From contig SUXE01000004.1 in NCBI GenBank assembly GCA_015061115.1, positions 1 to 64,000 on the forward strand: a DNA stretch of 64,000 nucleotides, in the 5' to 3' direction. Made by a program: the position numbers and the translations under genes. The notes under the pieces were generated by a model that saw only the letters and a program-made list of their open reading frames with translations, had not been told where the DNA came from and did not search any database. Positions 36,635 to 46,400 of the stretch are shown one piece after another. Numbering within the stretch: position 1 is the stretch's first letter; each line of letters starts with the position of its first letter. This DNA is from Bacteroidales bacterium. GTDB lineage: Bacteria; Bacteroidota; Bacteroidia; Bacteroidales; Paludibacteraceae.

Positions 36635-36968
36635 TGCTTTTTCTGACAAGTTTATATGTCCATACCGTTGATACCATAACCAATATTGTGCTGATTATGA
36701 TGGAGACAGATATGGGAATCCATTGGCTTTTGATCAGTCCGTAGTATAGCATAAGAGACACTCCAGGAGGAATGAAAAAGAAAGCGAGATTGCCAGTGAG
36801 GAAATTGCTCGCAGATTTCACCCAACGAAGTTTGATGACTCCAAGTTTGAGCAATAATGTGAGTGTGAGCATTCCGATGATTGACGATGGTATGCGGACT
36901 CCTGTCAGCCATACCACCAGTTCTCCGAATGCCAACATCGCAAAGATGATGAATAATTGCAGTGCCAT
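36615..36968 (-). CDS. lrgA: LrgA/CidA-family holin-like protein
   Basis: 117 residues with four transmembrane helices. LTGVRIPSSIIGMLTLTLLL is the conserved second-helix segment, and FFIPPGVSLM follows. Partner of LrgB; the gene overlaps it by about 20 bp and starts 4 bp after the preceding lysine-rich protein gene, so the three form one operon. Confidence 0.9.
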   Translation of the reverse strand: MALQLFIIFAMLAFGELVVWLTGVRIPSSIIGMLTLTLLLKLGVIKLRWVKSASNFLTGNLAFFFIPPGVSLMLYYGLIKSQWIPISVSIIISTILVMVSTVWTYKLVRKSNGNHRK

Positions 36969-36972
36969 TGCT

Positions 36973-37947
36973 TTAGAATTCTACTGAGTAGCTTGCTGCG
37001 TATTGAGGAGTGAATGAGTCTGTATCAAATGCGTCGTCGTACATTCTCAATCCGAATCCGAAACGCATAATCTTATTTTTCTTACCACGGTATGACAGAC
37101 CTGCACGAGGTTGGAACACCCATTTGCGATGCTCGTCGTAAGAGACATATGGACCAGCTGTCAGTTCAATGAAAGGAGAGACTGGTGTTGGCGCCGACAA
37201 GACAAAATCCAGCATCGGTGAGAATGCAAGTAGTTCAATGGCTTCAACGTCAATCAGGACACCGACATAGCCGATATGGTTGAAGCGGTAACCCATACCG
37301 CCGTTCAACACGAATCCCCATCTGTTGAACCCGATTTTGTGTTCTCTGTCGCTATAATCGTTCCATGCTATAGTTGCTCCGATATTGCCACGCCAGCCGA
37401 ATGTGCCAGGGCCATATTTGCTTTTTGCGATAGTCGTGTCTGCTTTGTTGCGCTCTCTTGCAGATGGCTTCTTTACCTTTTCTTTTTGTGTGTTGTCTTT
37501 AGAAGCGGTTGCTTTTTTTGAATCGTTATCCTTGTCAGCCTTCTTTTCATCACGTGACCTTCTCTCACGTTTTGATTTCTCATCTTTTATGTTTTTGTCG
37601 GCTTTTGCGTCCGCTTTAGCGTCAATCTTTTTTGAATCGTTGGCTTTGTCAGCCTTTTCATCACGTGACTTTCTCTCACGTTTTGATTTTTCCTCTTTGA
37701 CTGTTTTATCTACTTTCTCCTCTGCTTTTGTATCAGAGTTTTTTTTGTCGGTTACATTCTCTGCATTTTGCTTTGCTGTATCTTTTTTAGCTCGTTCGGC
37801 TGCTTTAGCCTCAGCCTTAGCTCTTGCTTCAGCACGTGCTTTTTCTATTTGAGCCTTTCGTGCTGCTTGTATGGAGTCTGACGGAGTTTGTGCAAACCCA
37901 GAGATGACGATAAGTAGGGAAGTTATGAATAGTAGTAGTCTGTACAT
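36973..37947 (-). CDS. Exported Lys/Glu-rich repeat protein with C-terminal barrel-like domain
   Basis: 324 residues. Signal peptide to SGFAQ, then ~150 residues of highly charged Ala/Lys/Glu/Asp/Arg sequence predicted as long helices, including a duplicated unit of about 36 residues (KSKRERKSRDEKADKANDSK and KSKRERRSRDEKKADKDNDS). From about residue 170 a beta-rich domain (WRGNIGATIAWNDYSDREHK, ending YAASYSVEF with a terminal Phe) looks like a small outer-membrane barrel. It may span or tether to peptidoglycan, by analogy only. ATG 37947 is chosen over the longer frame to 37989. Confidence 0.78.
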   Translation of the reverse strand: MYRLLLFITSLLIVISGFAQTPSDSIQAARKAQIEKARAEARAKAEAKAAERAKKDTAKQNAENVTDKKNSDTKAEEKVDKTVKEEKSKRERKSRDEKADKANDSKKIDAKADAKADKNIKDEKSKRERRSRDEKKADKDNDSKKATASKDNTQKEKVKKPSARERNKADTTIAKSKYGPGTFGWRGNIGATIAWNDYSDREHKIGFNRWGFVLNGGMGYRFNHIGYVGVLIDVEAIELLAFSPMLDFVLSAPTPVSPFIELTAGPYVSYDEHRKWVFQPRAGLSYRGKKNKIMRFGFGLRMYDDAFDTDSFTPQYAASYSVEF

Positions 37948-37967
37948 AGTCTGTTTTGTTTTGTGGG

Positions 37968-38843
37968 TTAGTCTCTGAATCTGCGGCATAAGTCGCCAAA
38001 CTCTTCAATTCTTCTGTCACGTAGGAATGGCCATATACGGCGTACGTTTTCGCTTCTCTCCATGTCGATATCGACGATGACGCAATCCTCTTTGTCGGTC
38101 GGACCTTCGTAAAGAAGCTCTCCTTGTGGACCTGCGACGAAACTGCTGCCCCAGAACTGTATTCCACCGGTAACTCCGGATGGATCAGCTTCGTAGCCGA
38201 CGCGGTTGACTGTCACTACAGGCAATCCATTTGCAACTGCGTGTCCACGTTGCACCGTCATCCATGCTCCACGCTGACGAGCTTTTTCGTCATCGGTGTC
38301 AGTGCTTTCCCATCCGATAGCGGTAGGGTAGATGAGCATGTCTGCTCCTGCAAGAGCCATAAGTCTCGCTCCTTCAGGATACCACTGGTCCCAGCAAACC
38401 ATAAGGCCAAGTTTACCGAGAGATGTCTGGATAGGTTGGAATCCAAGGTCGCCAGGAGTGAAATAGAATTTCTCGTAATATGCGGGATCGTCTGGAATAT
38501 GCATCTTGCGATATTTGCCAGCGATTGAACCATCTTTGTCGAGCACAACAGCGGTGTTATGGTAAAGGCCTGTGGCACGTTTCTCAAAAAGGGAGATCAC
38601 GATCACCACGCCTAGACGTTTTGCCACTGCTGAAAAATGGTCGGTAGACTTGCCTGGTATAGACTCTGCCAAATCAAAATTGTCAACGTCTTCCACCTGA
38701 CAGAAGTAAAGAGAGTTGTGGAGTTCCGACAAAACGATAAGTTGTGCGCCCTTCTTTGCCAACTCCTCAATTTTGGAAGTTAGTTTTGCGATATTAGCAT
38801 CTATGTTTGCCGTATGGCTCTCCTGAATAATTCCGACCTTCAT
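37968..38843 (-). CDS. aguB: N-carbamoylputrescine amidase
   Basis: 291 residues, nitrilase superfamily. Hydrolyses N-carbamoylputrescine to putrescine in the agmatine route of polyamine synthesis. The Glu-Lys-Cys triad is visible in IVLSELHNSLYF, GKYRKMHIPDDP and LMVCWDQWYPEGARL. Length and the DPAYYEKFYFTPGD segment fit the AguB group rather than other nitrilases. ATG 38843 (MKVGIIQES) is chosen. No agmatine deiminase gene is adjacent. Confidence 0.92.
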   Translation of the reverse strand: MKVGIIQESHTANIDANIAKLTSKIEELAKKGAQLIVLSELHNSLYFCQVEDVDNFDLAESIPGKSTDHFSAVAKRLGVVIVISLFEKRATGLYHNTAVVLDKDGSIAGKYRKMHIPDDPAYYEKFYFTPGDLGFQPIQTSLGKLGLMVCWDQWYPEGARLMALAGADMLIYPTAIGWESTDTDDEKARQRGAWMTVQRGHAVANGLPVVTVNRVGYEADPSGVTGGIQFWGSSFVAGPQGELLYEGPTDKEDCVIVDIDMERSENVRRIWPFLRDRRIEEFGDLCRRFRD

Positions 38844-38864
38844 ATTTAATCTGTGTATTTTTTG

Positions 38865-38872
38865 CAAAGTTA
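38865..38872 (-). promoter_or_regulatory. Candidate -7 promoter box for aguB
   Basis: The minus strand reads TAACTTTG, 22 bp before the aguB ATG. Confidence 0.55.
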
Positions 38873-39015
38873 TGAAATTTGGCGGAATAATGTGTTATTT
38901 TCTTATGACTTCTATAAAAAGCTTATTCCCTTTCTCATATGCATTATCTATCATCTAATTATCTATGATATCTTTATCAGATAAGATCTGTTTGTTCATT
39001 TATAATTCCGAATTT

Positions 39016-40059
39016 TCAATTTCTGATTTTTTCATACGCCTCATTGATTTTCGCCATCATCAGCTCGCTTTCTTTCACACGGCCGGCATTCTTAGCCAAA
39101 TCAGGATGGTGTTGCAACGCAAGATTATGATATGCGCGTTTGATCTCTTCGTCGGAAGCATTCTCGTCTACGCCTAAAATGTCATAGTATGGTTTTAATA
39201 GGGAGACGGAATGATATTCATTTGCCGTTTCTGTATTATGTTCATAATCATCAAATTCAGTACGCAGTGGATTATAACGTTTTTTGAAATACTCAATGTA
39301 GTTTTCATTAAATTTTAATTCCACTAACAAATTCATCAGCACCTTCCATTCGTCATTGTGGATGCCGTCTTCAAGAATCGCCAGTTTGAACAACAACTCA
39401 GTGAAGGATTTTTTTTCGGAAAAATTCTTGATTTCAAAATGCCCCACGTACATGTTGAAGTCAGACTCGTTATATTCATTATTTAGAAGATACTCCACTA
39501 AAGCGGTATCCTTGAATTTATACCAGTTCTTTATCATCTCCACCTGTCCTGACCTCGTTTGGGGATTCAGTTTACAGATTTTTTGTAGTGATTGTACATA
39601 AATCGCCTCTTTCAATATGAAATTATAGCGACGAGTAGCCTCTCTCATACTCATTCCAATCTCAACAAGAAAGTTTTTCTTCCTCTTTTTTGCTGCTTTA
39701 TATTGCTTAAAATCATTTATATATTTTTCTATATTTTCTTTTATTGTAAAAACAATTTTTCTGATTGTTGCATAAATGAGCAGAGGCAAAAAAACTAGAG
39801 CGGGTGCATTTAATATAATAATTAATAAAAGTAAAAAAAATATAACGACATTAAAAAAGCCCTTTTTGAGTGTGTCTAGAAAAATTAATGAAAAGAATAT
39901 TATTGTGCTGATGACGAATGATATGAAGACTATTAACAAAGAGATGTAACCTAAAGTCAGGAAACAAAACTTTGTCGTAGTCGAGAGAATCTCTGGTATG
40001 TTTGTTGCCTCTTCATATTCCTTCACAAAGTCTTTATTTGATAATTTCTTTTTGCCCAT
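39016..40059 (-). CDS. Membrane TerB-DnaJ protein, paralogue 1
   Basis: 347 residues. Two transmembrane segments near the N-terminus (about 30-62 and 70-100), a basic linker ([13 protein letters not shown]), a helical TerB-like middle ([20 protein letters not shown], about residues 225-245) and a C-terminal J domain (from about 283) with HHPDLAK holding the HPD motif. The order resembles DjlA, which stimulates DnaK at the inner membrane. The J-domain DNA is almost identical to the two paralogues at 41.6 and 42.5 kb. Confidence 0.85.
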   Translation of the reverse strand: MGKKKLSNKDFVKEYEEATNIPEILSTTTKFCFLTLGYISLLIVFISFVISTIIFFSLIFLDTLKKGFFNVVIFFLLLLIIILNAPALVFLPLLIYATIRKIVFTIKENIEKYINDFKQYKAAKKRKKNFLVEIGMSMREATRRYNFILKEAIYVQSLQKICKLNPQTRSGQVEMIKNWYKFKDTALVEYLLNNEYNESDFNMYVGHFEIKNFSEKKSFTELLFKLAILEDGIHNDEWKVLMNLLVELKFNENYIEYFKKRYNPLRTEFDDYEHNTETANEYHSVSLLKPYYDILGVDENASDEEIKRAYHNLALQHHPDLAKNAGRVKESELMMAKINEAYEKIRN

Positions 40060-40095
40060 TTATAATTTCGAATTTTTGAAGATTTCTTCATTTGA

Positions 40096-41433
40096 TTAGA
40101 TTTCTTTTAGCATAAAAGCCAAATACATAGGGATTGTCAGCAGATTGCCTTTTCTGCCGATGTTATAATCGCCTAGTTTGAAAGCTTCATCAATATGATA
40201 TTTCTCATTATGATCCAAGACGGTGCGCAATGATTTAGCATTTCCGTTTCGTGCTTTACATTCTATAGGAACGCATTTGCCTTTATATCGTATGAGAAAA
40301 TCAAGTTCTACTCCTCCATCTTTGTGGTAATAGTACAGTTTACGACCCATTTTTCCAAAGATGTCCGCCACAAGATTTTCAAAGATTGCTCCTTTATAGC
40401 TTAGCAGGTTCCCTTCCAAAATGCTAGATTGTGTTCCTTCTTCAAGCATTGATACAAGTAGACCGATGTCTGCCATATACACTTTGAATTCACTTTGGAT
40501 TTTATTGCCGTCCAAAGGAAGTTCAGTGATTTTTGTATTGTAGCATCTGCGTATTATTCCAGCATCTTCTATCCATTGTAGGCTTCCTTCGTAGTCACGA
40601 GCACGACCATTGGGTTTCACCACGGAATATGTGAATTTTTTGTATTCGCGAGCCAGTTGCGCGGGAATTGATTCAAAGCATTCTCGAATTCGTGATTTGT
40701 CGGTAGACGGTGCATACTTCAACATATCGGATTTATATTCGTCTACAATCCTTTTTTGAATGGCAAGTACTTTTCCTATTTGTTTGGTATGCAAAAAAGA
40801 AGAAACGGCTTCTGGCATACCGCCAACCACAACATATTGGTGTAGTAGTTCTCGAAATCTGTCGTGCAATGCCTCTTCTATTGGGGTTTCATCGTGATAA
40901 CATTTTGATATATAATCAAAATGTATCTGTTGTATTCCGTTTGCCCACAACCACTCTTCAAAATCCATTGGATACATGTTTACAATATCTTCAAATCCAA
41001 CGGGAATGGATGCGTTTTCTTCTTCTATTCTCTCTTCTCGGGTTTTGTAGCCGTTTACTCCAAGTAGGGAGCCGGTACACATCACTTCGTATCTTCCGTC
41101 AAGATGAAAATATTTGAGTGCTCCTCTTGCTGATGGACAATCTTGTATTTCGTCAAAAATAAAACAAGTCTCTCCTGCCTCAATCTTCTGTGTCGGCATC
41201 ACTGCGGATATTCGCATGATGATTGAATCCACTTCCAAATTGGGAGTGAAGAATTTTTTGTAATCAGGATGCTCTCTGAAGTCGAGGTAGACAATATTTT
41301 TGAAATGTTGTTTGGCAAAATCCACAACACTGCTCGTCTTGCCACATTGTCGCACTCCCTTTACCACAATAGGTTTGTGTGTGGGGTCGTTCAACCATGA
41401 TAGAAGTTCGTTCTCTATTTTACGCTTATACAT
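40096..41433 (-). CDS. AAA ATPase with DUF4143 domain (B)
   Basis: 445 residues. P-loop VRQCGKTSSVVDFAKQHF (about residues 26-43), Walker B CFIFDEIQDCP (near 90-100), sensor-like MCTGSLLGVNG, a helical middle, and a C-terminal DUF4143 domain with ENLVADIFGK, LYYYHKDGGVELDFLIRYKG and PIECKARNG, a restriction-endonuclease-like core (E..D..E.K pattern). It lies between TerB-DnaJ paralogues 1 and 2. Three 33-bp-period repeats run right up to its start codon. Confidence 0.9.
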   Translation of the reverse strand: MYKRKIENELLSWLNDPTHKPIVVKGVRQCGKTSSVVDFAKQHFKNIVYLDFREHPDYKKFFTPNLEVDSIIMRISAVMPTQKIEAGETCFIFDEIQDCPSARGALKYFHLDGRYEVMCTGSLLGVNGYKTREERIEEENASIPVGFEDIVNMYPMDFEEWLWANGIQQIHFDYISKCYHDETPIEEALHDRFRELLHQYVVVGGMPEAVSSFLHTKQIGKVLAIQKRIVDEYKSDMLKYAPSTDKSRIRECFESIPAQLAREYKKFTYSVVKPNGRARDYEGSLQWIEDAGIIRRCYNTKITELPLDGNKIQSEFKVYMADIGLLVSMLEEGTQSSILEGNLLSYKGAIFENLVADIFGKMGRKLYYYHKDGGVELDFLIRYKGKCVPIECKARNGNAKSLRTVLDHNEKYHIDEAFKLGDYNIGRKGNLLTIPMYLAFMLKEI

Positions 41434-41516
41434 TATTCACACGTTTTCATACCGAGTTTTTGCGGTGATTCACACGTTTTCATACCGAGTTTTTGTGGTA
41501 ATTCACACGTTTTCAT
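41433..41516 (-). CDS. Possible leader peptide of 11-residue repeats (B)
   Basis: An ATG-started 27-codon frame through the repeats encodes MKTCELPQKLG, MKTCESPQKLG and MKTCE. Its TAA shares its last A with the ATPase ATG (TAATG), an arrangement that favours termination-reinitiation. No strong Shine-Dalgarno site lies before the first ATG, so a leaderless or weakly translated ORF is possible. Coding is inferred from frame, stop position and the parallel case at 24243-24356. Confidence 0.4.
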   Translation of the reverse strand: MKTCELPQKLGMKTCESPQKLGMKTCE

Positions 41517-41524
41517 ACCGAGTT
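41435..41524. repeat. Tandem 28-bp repeat, 3 copies, period 33 (B)
   Basis: Units at 41435-41462, 41468-41495 and a 24-bp partial at 41501-41524. Each starts ATTCACACGTTTTCATACCG; full copies end GAGTTTTTG. The 5-bp spacers differ (CGGTG, TGGTA). The first unit begins one base before the ATPase start codon. Confidence 0.9.
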
Positions 41525-41594
41525 GTGTGCAAAAATGCAAAATTTTATCTAAATATGGATGATTTTGTTTGTTAAATAAATAAAAGAGAGATTA

Positions 41595-42464
41595 TTAATT
41601 TCTGATTTTCTCATATGCTTCATTGATTTTAGCCATCATCTGTTCGCTCTCTTTCACACGGCCGGCATTCTTAGCCAAATCAGGATGGTGTTGCAACGCA
41701 AGATTATGATATGCGCGTTTGATCTCTTCGTCGGAAGCATTCTCGTCTACGCCTAAAATGTCATAGTATGGTTTTAATAGGGAGACGGAATTCTTTTTTG
41801 CTGAAGAATTATCTTTGTTGCCATAATCATCATACTCTGTGCGAAGAGGTTTGTATCGTTTTATAAAGTAATTGATATAGTTTTGATTGAAATCCAACTG
41901 CTCCAATATATTCATCAACAATTTCCATTCATCATTACGGATTCCATCCTCCACAATCGCAAGCTTGAACAACTTATGGGCAAACGCTTTCTTTGCAGAT
42001 AGAGTCATCTTTTTTGAATATTTCTTGTAGAATTCTAAATCTTCGTCGCTAAGATTGTCGTCAAAAATATACTCATTTATAATGGATTCATCAACGCCAT
42101 ACAATTCTTTTATTAGAGCTATTTGTCCAGGTTTTGCACTTGGATTCAACATACACAATTGCCGAATCAATGCTATATAGACAATGTTGTCGGATATGAA
42201 TTCAAAGTTTGAACTAGCCTGCTCAAAACTGATTCCTGTATTTGCCAGAAACCTTCCTTTTTTCCAGAAATATATTGGAAGTGCAAATAATGACCATATA
42301 ATCATTATAGGTATCGCTATGACAAGTATGATAGATCCAGCTATGTTACAAACAGATGCTAATACAAATATCTCACTCCATCCAGTTTTCAAGGAATCTA
42401 AGGACTCCTTTATTTTTGCATATTTCTTTATAATTTCTTTATCTGATAATCTCTTTTCGTCCAT
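41595..42464 (-). CDS. Membrane TerB-DnaJ protein, paralogue 2
   Basis: 289 residues with the same layout as paralogue 1 but a shorter N-terminus: one or two transmembrane segments near 37-70, TerB-like helices ([20 protein letters not shown]) and a J domain with HHPDLAK. 142 consecutive bases of its J-domain region (41650-41791) are identical to paralogue 1 (39071-39212), whereas the N-terminal halves are only loosely similar. Confidence 0.85.
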   Translation of the reverse strand: MDEKRLSDKEIIKKYAKIKESLDSLKTGWSEIFVLASVCNIAGSIILVIAIPIMIIWSLFALPIYFWKKGRFLANTGISFEQASSNFEFISDNIVYIALIRQLCMLNPSAKPGQIALIKELYGVDESIINEYIFDDNLSDEDLEFYKKYSKKMTLSAKKAFAHKLFKLAIVEDGIRNDEWKLLMNILEQLDFNQNYINYFIKRYKPLRTEYDDYGNKDNSSAKKNSVSLLKPYYDILGVDENASDEEIKRAYHNLALQHHPDLAKNAGRVKESEQMMAKINEAYEKIRN

Positions 42465-42480
42465 TTATTATTCCGAATTT

Positions 42481-43386
42481 TCAATTCCTAATTTTTTCAT
42501 ACGCTTCATTGATCTTAGCCATCATCTGTTCGCTCTCTTCCACACGGCCGGCATTCTTAGCCAAATCAGGATGGTGTTGCAACGCAAGATTATGATATGC
42601 ACGTTTGATCTCCTCGTCGGAAGCATTCTCGTCTACGCCTAAAATGGCATAATATGGCCTCAAATATAATTTGGCTCGTTCTTCCGTCGACGTATTATCA
42701 TTACGTCTGTCATTTTCAAATTCTGTGCGGAGAGGTCTGTAACGTTTCTTGAAATATTCAATATGGTTTTTATTAAATTCAAACTCTTTCAATGCTGACA
42801 TCAATAGTTCCCATTCGTCGTTATGGATTCCATCCTCCACAATCGCCAGCTTGAACAACTTTTCAGCTATATTTTTCTTGTCGGATAATTTTACATCGTT
42901 CAGCTCATTTTTGTCGTATGCTCTTTCAAAAATATAATCATTCACGATTTCGTCGTCAATCTTATACCATTCTTTTAATAATTCCACTTGTCTGGATTTT
43001 GCATTTGGATTCAACATGCATATCCTCTGAAACCATGGGATAACGTTGTTTGAGAGTAAGAAATAGATGTTTTGGGCTTGCTCCTCATTCATTCCTAATT
43101 CTTTTTCTATCTGTTTCTTCACTTTTTTATTACATCTGTTAATTCCCCAAACAACTATTGAATCGAGGATTAGAACGACACATAATCTTGGTATAAAATA
43201 TTCAAAATCAGAAAACCGATTTATGATATAAGTATAAATGGTGCCATATATTATGAGGAAGGAAGCAAAACATAAAACTGCAAGGATAATATAAAAAAAG
43301 CCTTTAAAAATTATTGTAGAAAGGTCATTAATAATAGCGTCATATTTTGCGATAAATTCCTTATTTGACAATTCATTTTTACTCAT
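42481..43386 (-). CDS. Membrane TerB-DnaJ protein, paralogue 3
   Basis: 301 residues. Two transmembrane segments (about 27-55 and 63-85), TerB-like middle ([20 protein letters not shown]) and C-terminal J domain with HHPDLAK. The J domain differs from the others by few residues ([18 protein letters not shown]). It is followed after 16 bp by paralogue 2, so these two are likely cotranscribed. Confidence 0.85.
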   Translation of the reverse strand: MSKNELSNKEFIAKYDAIINDLSTIIFKGFFYIILAVLCFASFLIIYGTIYTYIINRFSDFEYFIPRLCVVLILDSIVVWGINRCNKKVKKQIEKELGMNEEQAQNIYFLLSNNVIPWFQRICMLNPNAKSRQVELLKEWYKIDDEIVNDYIFERAYDKNELNDVKLSDKKNIAEKLFKLAIVEDGIHNDEWELLMSALKEFEFNKNHIEYFKKRYRPLRTEFENDRRNDNTSTEERAKLYLRPYYAILGVDENASDEEIKRAYHNLALQHHPDLAKNAGRVEESEQMMAKINEAYEKIRN

Positions 43387-43496
43387 TTCTGGTAGTTATA
43401 TAGTTAAAGGGTTAACAGTCTGATTCATGATTGCATAGATGCAAAGAAATATTTGTTTTAATGCCTTATTTTGCAATTTCTGAAAACTATAATCCT

Positions 43497-46400
43497 TTAT
43501 TCTCTGATCAATGTGAAGTGTCCGATATACACTTTATCGATGGCATCTATACTTAATTCATACCAATAGTCTGTGCTCGGCAATGGTAGTCCGTTGTATG
43601 TGCCATCCCAACCTTCTGTATCTGAAGAGGTTAGTGTGGCAAGCTTTTTGCCCCAACGGTCGTAGATGTTCATTGTGGTATTGCCATACACGATAACGGC
43701 ATCAGGTATCTTGAATGTTGCATTTTTCCCGTCTGAGCCAGGGATAATATAGTTTTGAATTTCAAATGGAGGTTCTGCGATGGTGAATGATGTGTCAGTT
43801 TTGCAACCGGCAATATCGATGATGCTTAGCGAGTGATCTCCGAAGCCAACGTGCTTCTTTACGTTGTCGGCGATATCAGTCGCTGTAGATTTGCCATCCA
43901 CAATGAACAGGTAGTCTCCCGTCAACTCCATATTGATAATCACGTCATCAAGGCCGATAGAGTCGATGGATGCCAGTTTTGGAGTGGCTCCTACCATCAG
44001 TGTGAAATCTTTTTCAAGGACGCATTTTCCACGGTAAGCGGTCACTGTGTATATGTTTTCCACTCCGTTTGGCACAACTGTTATTTTAGCCGACGCTGAG
44101 TCGGTATGCTTCCATTCGTATCTCTCTGCATTCAGGCCGCTGGCGTCAAGTGTTGTGCTGTCGCCCTCACACATGATGGTTCCGGCTTCGATATTGCCAT
44201 TCATCTGTGGCTGCACATTCACATTGATTGTCTTTGTCTGTTTGTCGCAGTCTCCATTGCCGATGATTACGTTGTAGCTCTTTGTGAAGAATGGAGTCAA
44301 TGTTGCTGAGGCTCCTGCATTGGAAGTTGTGATGTCATTTCCTGTTGTCCAAGAGAATGATGCTTTATCACTGTTTGGAGTGATCTCAAGATTAACTTCC
44401 ACTTCGTCTTTTTGGCAGATTGTATCTGCTGATTGCGATATGGTCACTGTCAGTGGAGAATAAATGTCTGGTTGGGATGAAGATACAAGTCCATTGGCAG
44501 GGCATCCGTCACAGATGAGTTCATAGCTGTAATTGCCAATATCATCTGCGGAGACGTTGTTGATTTTTAGGACCTTGGTGTCTTTTGCGATTTCTGTGCC
44601 GTCTTTCTTCCATACGATTTCGCATCCATCCACATTGCTGATTTCAGCGGCGATATATCCTCCGTAGCAGCTGCTCCATTTTGTCGTGCTCACGGTTGGC
44701 TGGATTGACATTGTCGTCACCACGAAAGCGAAAGATGTCTCACAATCATTTCCGTAGACGACGGAATATGTGCCGTCTCCTTCGATCTCAAATTTTGCGA
44801 CGTCGCCATCGAATGAGTATGTGCCTAAATCTTGGCTTCCTTTTTTGACGGAGAAATCTGATGATGTGTGTTCTATTGTAGCTTCCACAGATATTTTCCC
44901 TCCACAACTGCTGAACTCCACATCTTTTAGTGTGGATGATGTCTTTATCTTATCGCCTTCTGTGAATTTGATCTCTCCGGAGACGATTCCTGAGCCGACG
45001 GTGATTTCCCAGGCTCCATTTGTTTGGCAGACTCCTGCTGACACCGTGTATTCAAGATTCAGGTTGCTGTTGCTCATTTCCACATTGACTGTGTTGGACG
45101 AAGTGTTTGACAGGGTGTTTGAAACATCACTTTTCCATTGTATATTGTCATGATTTGTCCCTGATGTCTCTATTGTCACCTTGCCTTTGCCATCTGGACA
45201 AAGATGGTTGTCTCCGTCTATTTTTATTCCGATTGAATCTGCTGTTATACTTGTTGATGCAAATTCACTCCAGCATTTTTCTCCGTCCACTATTTCGTAT
45301 TGTTTTGCATAGAGAGTGTGTATGCCTTTTTTGTTGAAATATGCTGTTGTTGTCAACTCCTTTTTATCTCCGTCGTACCATTGCAGGTTGGAGACTGTGC
45401 TTAAATCCGACAATTTGATCTCAGTTATTTCGTTGAGACATATTGCTGTGGTATGTAATGACGGAATAGCCGGTTGGCTGACGATAATCTTCACAGGGAT
45501 TATAGAACTCGGCAGGTTGCGAGACAGTTCTGTTTGCTGAATGTATATTGTTTTGACACCTATGACAGAAGCGTCGAACTGGAAATTGAAATGCGACTCC
45601 CCAGGAGAGAGAGTTGTCGCGCCGCTCATATCTGAATTTGTGCTGACGCTGAGTGTATAGTCTGATTTCTCCTCAGTGTTGTCGGTTAATGTTATGTTCG
45701 CATCAAATCCGTTTGCTGCACGAGGGTCGTTGATGCAGAGGTTTATATCATCCGCTGTTGGTGCGGGACACTTGAAAAGATCGGCTTGTATTGTCCAATC
45801 GGCAGATTGAGAACAAGCGCCGTCGGTCACTTTAGCTGTTAACGTGATGTCAAGGGTCTCCATTTTGACTTTTACCTCACTCTTGTTTATATCGCCTACA
45901 AATGAATTTGATACATCGCAACTCCATGCTATTGTTTGGTTCCCGCTTCCTCTTATTGCAAGCTCTGCTTTGCCTGTTTGTCCTGGCATCAAACTATTGT
46001 CGCCTGAAATCAATACATCAAGAGAGTCGGTGTGTATTGTGGTGGAGACTGTTTCGCTATAGCATTGTTCGCCATTGACAATCTCATATTTTTGAGCATT
46101 GACGGTGATATCACCACGTTTTTCAGTAGAGATGTTGCCTGTTATTATGTTATCATCTGCGTCTTTCCAGATTATTCCAGTTTCGTTGCAGATGCTTGAT
46201 AATTCTATACTTTTGGTTGTATTTGCACAAACATTTTGTCCTGTTAGTACAGGTGCGGACGGTTGTTGGACAATTACTTCAAAGGGGACAATCTCACTGT
46301 ATTCTCCACTTGAAATCTGTTGTTGGCGGACGTAGTAGGTCGTTGTTCCTGCGGCAGACACATCGAAAGTGTATGAGAAATGCATTGTGCCGGCTGGGAG

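Noticed and set aside
37385-37852. 155-aa plus-strand ORF
   Set aside because: Mirror frame of the Lys/Glu-rich repeat gene on the minus strand; low-complexity Ser/Phe/Leu composition.
41435-41524. CRISPR array
   Set aside because: The spacers are only 5 bp and there are three units, with no cas genes; it is a tandem repeat.
41300-41575. 91-aa plus-strand ORF over the repeats
   Set aside because: It is antisense to the ATPase start and open only because the repeat period is a multiple of three; no start signal or homology.
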